A DNA stretch of 5,834 nt, taken from the NCBI GenBank assembly GCA_964560325.1, contig CAZLLV010000053.1:1-5834 (forward strand). Reading direction: 5' to 3'. The stretch comes from CAZLLV01 sp964560325. Its GTDB lineage: Bacteria > Acidobacteriota > Thermoanaerobaculia > Multivoradales > DATKCC01. This document shows positions 1-4,676 of the stretch, piece after piece. The position numbers and the translations under genes are program-made. How positions within the stretch are numbered: position 1 is the stretch's first letter; each line of letters opens with the position of its first letter. A model generated the notes under the pieces. The model ran no database searches. It was not told where the DNA came from and was given only the letters and a program-made list of their open reading frames with translations.

Positions 1-1
1 C

Positions 2-1369
2 GTCGAGTGCTACTTCGAGTCGGTCGGGGAGGGCTCGAACGGCACCCTCGGCTACTACCTGGCGACCGCCTGCGACCGCATCTACCTCTCGCCCCTCGGT
101 GACGTGAACCTCCTCGGCCTCTACGCCGACGCGCTCTTCCTGCGCGGCGGCCTCGACAAGCTGAAGGTCGAGCCGGAGTTCCTGGCGATCGGCGAATACA
201 AGACCGCGGGCGAGCAGTTCCTGCGCACCGACCACAGCCCGGAGGCCGAGGAGGCGATCGAGGCGATCCTCGACGGCGAGATGCGGCAGATCGTCGAGGC
301 GATCGCCGAAGCCCGGGACCTGTCGCCGGCGGACGTCGAGCGCCTCGTCGACACCGCGCCCCACACCGCCGAGCGGGCGCTCGAGGCCGGGTTGATCGAC
401 GGCATCCTCTACCCGGACGAGTTCCGGGACCGAATCGAAGAGCTCGCCGACGGCGAGCCCCGCCTGGTCCACCTCGACACCTTCCGCCGGCACCGGCGCG
501 GGCGCGGCGGCGCCCGGGTGGCGGTGGTCTTCGCCGCCGGCACCATCGTGCGCGGCGCGGGCGGCACCGAGCCCTGGACCGAGGAGCTGTTCATCGGCTC
601 CGACGACCTCACCGAGCTCTTTCGGAGCCTCGCCGAGGACGGCTCGATCGAGGCCGTGGTGCTGCGCATCGACAGCCCCGGCGGCTCGGCGCTCGCCTCC
701 GACCTGATCCTCCGGGAGCTCGAGCTGCTCGCCGAGGAGAAGCCGGTCGTCGTCTCGATGTCGGACCTGGCGGCTTCCGGCGGGTACTACATCGCCGCCA
801 AGGCCCACAAGATCGTCGCCGAGCCGGCCACCATCACCGGCTCGATCGGCGTGGTCATGGGACGGTTCGCGACCGGCGCCTTCGAGCGCGAGACCCTCGG
901 CGTCACCCGCGATCCGATCTCCCGCGGCGCCAACGCCGGGCTCTTCGCCGGCTCCGACCCCTTCACCGAGGCGGAGCGCGAGCTGCTGCGCACCCAGATG
1001 GAGAACGTCTACCGCGCCTTCGTCGGCCACGTCGCCGAGGGCCGCGACCTCGCCCCCGAGGCGGTCGACCGGATCGCCCGCGGCCGCGTCTGGCTCGGCG
1101 CGGACGCCGCCCGCCTCGGCCTGGTCGACGAGCTGGGGGGTCTCGACCGCGCCGTCGAGCTCGCCGCCGAGGCCGCCGGCCTGCCCGCCGACCGAGCGGT
1201 GAGACTGATCTATTATCCGGAGGCCCAGACCTGGCTGGAGATCCTCGTGGACGAGCCGAGACCGCTCCTCCCGGCGGCTCTGCGAAGCCTCGCGGAGCGG
1301 CTCGCACCGGCGGTTCGAGGCGCCCTCCACGCGCCTCCGGAGATCCGCGAGCTGGCCTCGCCGTTCTGA
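2..1369 (+). CDS. sppA: Signal peptide peptidase SppA, long (67K) type, 5'-truncated by window edge
   Basis: Membrane-associated serine protease that degrades cleaved signal peptides in the cell envelope. The reading frame is open from base 2, and the residues before the first internal GTG (104) already match the family (Gly-Tyr-Tyr-Leu-Ala, then Ile-Tyr-Leu-Ser-Pro), so 104 is not the true start. 455 residues are visible; the N-terminal membrane anchor is missing. Numbering from base 2, the N-terminal lobe carries the predicted general-base Lys67 in Gly-Glu-Tyr-Lys-Thr-Ala. The C-terminal lobe has the Ile-Asp-Ser-Pro-Gly-Gly-Ser segment (223-229) and the predicted nucleophile Ser259 in Ala-Ala-Ser-Gly-Gly-Tyr-Tyr-Ile. 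The Lys-Ser spacing of 192 resembles the roughly 200 in the E. coli enzyme and marks the double-lobe long form. A Gly-Arg-Val-Trp motif (361-364) leads into Gly-Leu-Val-Asp-Glu-Leu-Gly-Gly, typical of the family. The stop is TGA at 1367-1369. The gene ends 200 bp before dnaA, with no clear terminator seen. It is unrelated in function to the replication genes. Confidence 0.94.
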   Translation, partial: VECYFESVGEGSNGTLGYYLATACDRIYLSPLGDVNLLGLYADALFLRGGLDKLKVEPEFLAIGEYKTAGEQFLRTDHSPEAEEAIEAILDGEMRQIVEAIAEARDLSPADVERLVDTAPHTAERALEAGLIDGILYPDEFRDRIEELADGEPRLVHLDTFRRHRRGRGGARVAVVFAAGTIVRGAGGTEPWTEELFIGSDDLTELFRSLAEDGSIEAVVLRIDSPGGSALASDLILRELELLAEEKPVVVSMSDLAASGGYYIAAKAHKIVAEPATITGSIGVVMGRFATGAFERETLGVTRDPISRGANAGLFAGSDPFTEAERELLRTQMENVYRAFVGHVAEGRDLAPEAVDRIARGRVWLGADAARLGLVDELGGLDRAVELAAEAAGLPADRAVRLIYYPEAQTWLEILVDEPRPLLPAALRSLAERLAPAVRGALHAPPEIRELASPF

Positions 1370-1426
1370 TCTAAATCACTGATTCGAATGCGCTTGTCGA
1401 TTCACCGACTTTTCTTCGGAACGGGG

Positions 1427-1454
1427 TTGCGCCGCCGCGTCTCTGTGTTACTAT
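1427..1454 (+). promoter_or_regulatory. Probable sigma70-type promoter for dnaA
   Basis: A TTGCGC -35-like box (1427-1432) is separated by 16 bp from a TACTAT -10-like box (1449-1454), in a gap leading only into dnaA. The -10 matches the consensus at four of six positions, including the key T, A and final T. Transcription would start near 1461, giving a 5' leader of about 110 nt that contains the palindrome, hairpin and DnaA-box-like site described separately. This is inferred from sequence alone. Confidence 0.5.
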
Positions 1455-1502
1455 CCGACCAGCCCCGACACGGGTAAGCCTTCGACGTTCCGGCCCCCTC
1501 CG

Positions 1503-1510
1503 TTACGTAA
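1503..1510. promoter_or_regulatory. 8-bp perfect palindrome TTACGTAA in the dnaA leader
   Basis: TTACGTAA is a perfect 8-bp palindrome at the left edge of the AT-richer part of the gap (about 58% A+T over 1503-1554 by hand count). It lies between the predicted promoter and the dnaA start. It could be an operator half or part of an origin sub-region, but a palindrome this short can arise by chance and no regulator is recognised. Confidence 0.25.
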
Positions 1511-1514
1511 AGAT

Positions 1515-1533
1515 TTTCCGCAGCCTGCGGAAA
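1515..1533. repeat. Inverted repeat / hairpin with 8-bp arms in the dnaA leader
   Basis: TTTCCGCA (1515-1522) and TGCGGAAA (1526-1533) are perfect inverted copies separated by GCC. In RNA this would be a short hairpin in the dnaA leader; no T-run follows, so it does not look like an intrinsic terminator. In DNA the two arms read as a back-to-back pair of DnaA-box variants, TTTTCCGCA (1514-1522) and, on the minus strand, ATTTCCGCA (1526-1534). The first differs from the TTWTNCACA consensus at only one base. Confidence 0.6.
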
Positions 1534-1536
1534 TGT

Positions 1537-1545
1537 TGTGGATTA
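1537..1545 (-). promoter_or_regulatory. DnaA-box-like site upstream of dnaA
   Basis: The minus-strand reading is TAATCCACA, one mismatch from the classical TTATCCACA box. It lies 24 bp before the dnaA GTG and six bases after the hairpin arm. A DnaA box at this place fits the known autoregulation of dnaA and may belong to an upstream origin sub-region. Confidence 0.55.
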
Positions 1546-1569
1546 TTTCTCTCCATCCTCGATCGGATC

Positions 1570-2889
1570 GTGACACGGCACAACCACTGGACCCGCCTTC
1601 GGGAGCGTTTGGCCGACCAGCTCGAGCCCGAGGAGTTCTCCACCTGGTTCAAGCCTCTGCGCGTCCGCTCCGAAGATCCCGAGCGCCTCGTCCTCCTGGC
1701 GCCCGACTCCGGCTTCCTGACCACCCTCGAAGAGAGCTATCGCCCGGCGGTCGACCGGGCGATCGCGGGGCTCGCCGGGCCCTCGTTCGAAGTCCTCTTC
1801 TCGGTCGGCTCCCGGAGCTCCGCCGTCGGTGACGGAGCCGCCGCCGAGGCGGCCGCCACCCCCGCTTCGGGACAGGGGATCTTCGACTGTCGCTACACCT
1901 TCGACTCGTTCGTCGTCGGCAAGTCGAACGAGTTCGCGCACGCCGCCGCCCAGGCAGTCGCCCAGAGCCCGTCGCACAGCTACAACCCGCTCTTCCTCTA
2001 CGGCGGCGTGGGCCTCGGCAAGACCCACCTGCTCCACGCGATCGGGCACCACATCCAGACCTACCACGGCAAGCTCCGGGTCATGTACCTGGCCGCCGAG
2101 CAGTTCGTCAACGAGCTGATCAACTCGATCCGCTTCGACCGCATGCCGGCGTTTCGCGAGCGCTACCGGACGATCGACGTGCTCCTGGTCGACGACGTGC
2201 AGTTCCTCGCCAACAAGGAGCGCACGCAGGAGGAGTTCTTCCACACCTTCAACACGCTCTACACGAGCCAGAAGCAGATCATCCTCTCGTCCGACTCCTC
2301 GCCGCGCCAGATCCCGACCCTCGAAGAGCGGCTGCGCAGCCGCTTCGAGTGGGGGCTGATCACCGACATCCAGCCGCCCGACCTCGAGACCAAGGTGGCG
2401 ATCCTCCGCCGCAAGGCCGAGGCCGAGGGGGTCGACCTGCCGCAGGGCGTCGCTTACTTCATCGCGCGCCAGGTGCGCTCGAACATCCGGGAGCTCGAAG
2501 GGCTGCTCAACCGCGTCGCCGCCTTCGCGTCGCTCACCGGCAAGCCGCTGTCGCTCGATCTCGCCAAGGAGACCCTGAAGGACATCCTGCCGCAGGCCGA
2601 CAACCGCTCCTCGGCGGCGGAGATCATCAAGACCGTGGCCCGCCACTACGGCCTCAAGGTCGCCGAGATCAAGAGCCGGAACAACTCGAAGCAGATCGCC
2701 TTTCCCCGCCAGGTCGCCATGTACCTGTGCAAGAAGCTGACGGACCTCTCCTACCCCGAGGTCGGCAAGCAGTTCAACAACAAGCACCACTCCACCGTCA
2801 TGTACGCGGTCGACAAGGTGGAGCAGCTCCGCGAGACCGACGACGACCTCGACCGCACCATCCGCACCATCCAGGAACATTTCTCCTGA
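1570..2889 (+). CDS. dnaA: Chromosomal replication initiator protein DnaA
   Basis: 439-residue AAA+ initiator that binds DnaA boxes, oligomerises with ATP, melts oriC and helps load the replicative helicase. Domain I is roughly residues 1-80 (Trp-Phe-Lys-Pro-Leu near 26-30), followed by a short Ala-rich linker. Domain III begins near Tyr109-Thr-Phe-Asp. Walker A is Gly145-Gly-Val-Gly-Leu-Gly-Lys151-Thr152, Walker B includes Asp208-Asp209, sensor I is Ser-Ser-Asp at 240-242, the box VII arginine finger is Arg258 in Ser-Arg-Phe, and the sensor II arginine is Arg307 in Asn-Ile-Arg-Glu-Leu-Glu-Gly. Domain IV has Pro-Arg-Gln at 379-381 and the signature Lys405-His-His-Ser-Thr-Val, where E. coli has Arg-Asp-His-Thr-Thr-Val. 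The GTG start is chosen because the frame upstream offers no ATG or GTG and the N-terminus aligns with domain I; no convincing Shine-Dalgarno sequence precedes it. Length is normal. DnaA-box-like sites on both sides suggest autoregulation. Confidence 0.98.
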   Translation: MTRHNHWTRLRERLADQLEPEEFSTWFKPLRVRSEDPERLVLLAPDSGFLTTLEESYRPAVDRAIAGLAGPSFEVLFSVGSRSSAVGDGAAAEAAATPASGQGIFDCRYTFDSFVVGKSNEFAHAAAQAVAQSPSHSYNPLFLYGGVGLGKTHLLHAIGHHIQTYHGKLRVMYLAAEQFVNELINSIRFDRMPAFRERYRTIDVLLVDDVQFLANKERTQEEFFHTFNTLYTSQKQIILSSDSSPRQIPTLEERLRSRFEWGLITDIQPPDLETKVAILRRKAEAEGVDLPQGVAYFIARQVRSNIRELEGLLNRVAAFASLTGKPLSLDLAKETLKDILPQADNRSSAAEIIKTVARHYGLKVAEIKSRNNSKQIAFPRQVAMYLCKKLTDLSYPEVGKQFNNKHHSTVMYAVDKVEQLRETDDDLDRTIRTIQEHFS

Positions 2890-2909
2890 CCGGTCGATCT
2901 CTCCTCGCC

Positions 2910-2918
2910 TGTGGAAAA
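2910..2918 (-). promoter_or_regulatory. DnaA box (TTTTCCACA)
   Basis: The minus-strand reading TTTTCCACA fits the relaxed E. coli consensus TTWTNCACA exactly and differs from TTATCCACA at one base. It is the best box in the window and lies 21 bp after the dnaA stop codon, at the left edge of the candidate origin. Confidence 0.65.
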
Positions 2919-3095
2919 GCCGTGGCACGAGCTTGCGGGTGGAGCTGTGGACCGCCTGCGGAAGGATGGGACGCCGCGAGTCTTCCACCGGTCGTCCGCA
3001 GGCCCTCCACAGCCGTTCTTCCACGATCTGCGGAGCGCGTAACCCGATGAAGTCACGAGGCTTGGGGCATCCATCCACCTTTCCGCAGCGCCTGC

Positions 3096-3121
3096 TTTCT
3101 ACGACTCCTATGCTATATATT
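3096..3121 (+). promoter_or_regulatory. AT-rich unwinding tract, possibly overlapping the dnaN promoter
   Basis: Position 3109 onward reads TATGCT and then TATATATT, giving good -10 candidates at 3109-3114 and 3116-3121, but no convincing -35 at 16-18 bp (the nearest is TGCTTT at 3093). The same bases are the strongest duplex-unwinding candidate in the window. Promoter and unwinding functions may overlap; the promoter call is weak. Confidence 0.4.
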
Positions 3122-3153
3122 CCAACCACTTCTTCTAGTAAGAGGGGGCCGAG

Positions 3154-4266
3154 ATGGACGTCCGAGTCGACCGCAACCAATTCCTGACCGAGCTGGCGCC
3201 CATGCAGGGGATCGTCGAGCGCAAGACCACGATCCCCGTGCTCGCTCACATCCTGCTCCGGGCCGAGGGCGGCCGTCTCCACCTGTCGGCCACCGATCTG
3301 GACGTTTCGCTGATCTCCTGGTGCGAGGCCGACGTGGCGGCAGACGGCGCGATCGCGGTGCAGGCGAAGAAGTTCATGGAGATCATCCGCGCGCTGACCG
3401 GCGACGAGGTGCATCTCGCCCTCGAAGAGCCGCGCGAGCTGACGATCAAGGCCGGCGCCTCGCGCTTCAAGATCCACGGGCTGCCGGCCGAGGACTTCCC
3501 GACCCTGCCTCGTGTCGAGGAGGAGTACCGGGTCGAGATCCCGTTCACGGAGCTGCGCCGGATGATCGGCAAGGTGCTCTTCGCGGTCTCTTCCGAGGAG
3601 AGCCGCTTCCAGCTCAACGGCGCGCTCCTCGAGCTGGGCGAAGGGAGGCTCGAGCTGGTGGCGACCGACGGCCACCGGCTGGCGCTGGTCGAGACGAAGA
3701 TCGAGGGGCTGGCGCCGTCGGGCGACACCGCGGACTCGGTCCTGGTGCCGCGCAAGGCCCTCCAGGAGCTCCAGCGCTTCGAGAGCGAGGAGAGCGTCGG
3801 CTACCGGCGCGGCGAGCACCACCTGTCGTTCCGGCTCGGCCAGCGCGAGCTCGTCTGCCGCATCCTGGAAGGCACGTTTCCCGACTACGAGCGGGTCATC
3901 GCCCGCGACAACGAGAAGAAGGCGATCTTCGACCGCCGTGACCTGGCGTCCGCGGTCAAGCGCGTGGCGCTTCTCACCGGCGAGCGCGCCCGCGCCGTGC
4001 GCCTCGCCTTCGCGCCGGACGAGATGGTCGTCTCGGCGGTCAACCCGGACCTCGGCGAGGCGACCGAGCGCGTGGCGTGCGAATACGACGGGCCGGAGTT
4101 CAAGCTCGGCATCAATCCGGATTACCTCGAGGACTTCCTCGGCGCGGTCGACGAGGAGCGCGTGCGCCTGGAGCTCAAGGACGAGAACACGCAGACGGTG
4201 GGCTACCCGGCGACCGACTCCGAAGACGGCCGCTATCTCTGCGTGATCATGCCGATGCGGATTTAG
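3154..4266 (+). CDS. dnaN: DNA polymerase III beta subunit (sliding clamp)
   Basis: 370-residue clamp subunit; the homodimeric ring encircles DNA and tethers polymerase III and many repair proteins. Three similar domains of about 120 residues fill the length, which is typical of the family. The protein-binding groove is intact: Val169-Ala-Thr-Asp-Gly-His-Arg-Leu-Ala (169-177), Phe-Pro-Asp-Tyr-Glu-Arg-Val-Ile (242-249), and the C-terminal Met-Pro-Met-Arg-Ile (366-370) matching the conserved MPMRL-like tail. A Phe-Gln-Leu-Asn-Gly segment in the middle domain is also family-typical. The ATG is preceded by a purine-rich ribosome-binding site AGAGGGGG (3141-3147 region) about seven bases away, which supports this start. 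It follows the candidate origin and may have its own promoter in the AT-rich tract. The stop is TAG at 4264-4266; no intrinsic terminator is evident after it. Confidence 0.98.
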   Translation: MDVRVDRNQFLTELAPMQGIVERKTTIPVLAHILLRAEGGRLHLSATDLDVSLISWCEADVAADGAIAVQAKKFMEIIRALTGDEVHLALEEPRELTIKAGASRFKIHGLPAEDFPTLPRVEEEYRVEIPFTELRRMIGKVLFAVSSEESRFQLNGALLELGEGRLELVATDGHRLALVETKIEGLAPSGDTADSVLVPRKALQELQRFESEESVGYRRGEHHLSFRLGQRELVCRILEGTFPDYERVIARDNEKKAIFDRRDLASAVKRVALLTGERARAVRLAFAPDEMVVSAVNPDLGEATERVACEYDGPEFKLGINPDYLEDFLGAVDEERVRLELKDENTQTVGYPATDSEDGRYLCVIMPMRI

Positions 4267-4396
4267 GTGATGACGGCTTCGGTCGGATCTCGAAGCGTCT
4301 TGCCTTCGGCCGCGGTTCGGTTCCCCCCACCCCGTCGACCGTCCGGCGGTTGAACGGCACCGGCCCGAGCCTTCTCCTCACCGCAGAGATCGGCTG
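4267..4396. other. dnaN 3' flank, no gene or terminator recognised
   Basis: These 130 GC-rich noncoding bases separate the dnaN stop from the inverted-repeat element. No hairpin followed by a T-run, no DnaA-like box and no plausible short gene with a ribosome-binding site was seen. Confidence 0.5.
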
Positions 4397-4417
4397 GATC
4401 GCCCCACCTCTCCCCGT

Positions 4418-4447
4418 CCCTCTCCGCCCCTCGCGGGGCAGAGAGGG
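4418..4447. repeat. Hairpin in left arm, 13 positions with one mismatch
   Basis: CCCTCTCCGCCCC pairs with GGGGCAGAGAGGG around a TCGC tetraloop; twelve of thirteen positions pair, with one C-A mismatch. It lies just outside the 25-bp perfect core of the left arm. It has no T-run, so an intrinsic terminator is unlikely, though a stable GC hairpin after dnaN could protect the mRNA 3' end. Confidence 0.65.
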
Positions 4448-4489
4448 CGCCCCCACCCGAACCTCTTTCTGCGTTCCGAAGCTCCGTAG

Positions 4490-4508
4490 GGCGGGATCGC
4501 GTCCCGCC
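4490..4508. repeat. Small hairpin in the spacer, 7-bp stem, 5-nt loop
   Basis: GGCGGGA (4490-4496) pairs with TCCCGCC (4502-4508) around TCGCG. It follows a GTAG sequence. A second hairpin of the same dimensions lies at 4564-4582. Confidence 0.55.
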
Positions 4509-4563
4509 GCCCTCGAATTCACGCCCCGCGCCCCGCGGCGATCGTTGCTCGTTGTAGCCTGGC

Positions 4564-4582
4564 GGCGCGATGCGCTCGCGCC
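4564..4582. repeat. Second small spacer hairpin, 7-bp stem, 5-nt loop
   Basis: GGCGCGA (4564-4570) pairs with TCGCGCC (4576-4582) around TGCGC. It also follows a GTAG sequence (4554-4557) and matches the geometry of the hairpin at 4490-4508 although the stem sequence differs. Confidence 0.55.
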
Positions 4583-4621
4583 CTATGACATGCCCAGCAG
4601 AAAGAGGTTCGGGTGGGGGCG

Positions 4622-4650
4622 TCCCTCGCCCCCGTGAGGGGGAAGAGGGA
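4622..4650. repeat. Hairpin in right arm, GTGA tetraloop
   Basis: TCCCTC pairs with GAGGGA and CCCCC with GGGGG around a GTGA loop, with a small internal bulge (G opposite AA). It is the counterpart of the left-arm hairpin, but the loop differs (GTGA on this strand) and the stems have diverged while remaining paired. It ends 26 bp before the recF ATG. Confidence 0.6.
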
Positions 4651-4676
4651 TCGAGGGAGAAGGGGGCGGTCTTGTA

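Larger units (their letters stand above)
2890..3153. other. Candidate oriC in the dnaA-dnaN intergenic region
   Basis: This 264-bp noncoding gap lies where many bacteria carry oriC. It holds one good DnaA box (2910-2918) and weaker TCCAC-core sites at 2946-2954, 2981-2989, 3003-3011, 3017-3025 and 3071-3079. It also holds four TCCGCA/TGCGGA hexamers at 2957-2962, 2995-3000, 3029-3034 and 3082-3087, each within a few bases of a TCCAC or GTGGA core. The right end (3097-3140) is about 66% A+T by hand count, in strong contrast to the GC-rich genes, and is a natural duplex-unwinding candidate. Origin activity is inferred from position and site content; the degenerate boxes leave room for doubt. 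Confidence 0.65.
4397..4671. repeat. Inverted-repeat element (MITE/REPIN-like) between dnaN and recF
   Basis: Two arms of about 75 bp face each other across a 124-bp spacer (4473-4596). The inner 25 bases are perfect inverted copies (4448-4472 and 4597-4621); outward the arms stay recognisably alike with small gaps to GATCGCCCC on the left and, on the minus strand, GACCGCCCC on the right. Each arm folds into its own hairpin. No protein is encoded that would move it and no flanking target duplication is visible. The architecture resembles paired REP sequences (REPINs) or a non-autonomous miniature transposon. Family identity is not recognised. Confidence 0.75.

Noticed and set aside
104..106. 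GTG as a start codon for sppA
   Set aside because: The frame is open upstream to base 2 and that stretch encodes residues conserved in SppA, so the GTG is internal.
1382..1389. ATTCGAAT palindrome after sppA
   Set aside because: A perfect 8-bp palindrome, but isolated, with no repeat, promoter or terminator context to support a function.
1543..3822. Very long open frame on the minus strand spanning dnaA, the dnaA-dnaN gap and part of dnaN
   Set aside because: It is antisense to two clear conserved genes, its product is a low-complexity mix rich in Leu, Val, Glu and Arg with no recognisable motif, and long antisense open frames are expected in GC-rich coding DNA.
4418..4447. Intrinsic terminator for dnaN
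   Set aside because: The hairpin is strong but no T-run follows and it is about 150 bp after the stop; it is better explained as part of the inverted-repeat arm.
4584..4589. TATGAC as a -10 box for recF
   Set aside because: No acceptable -35 box exists at 16-18 bp; the nearest TTG-containing hexamer is 26 bp away.
4397..4671. CRISPR array
   Set aside because: There are only two repeat copies, in inverted orientation and about 75 bp long, without regular spacers.
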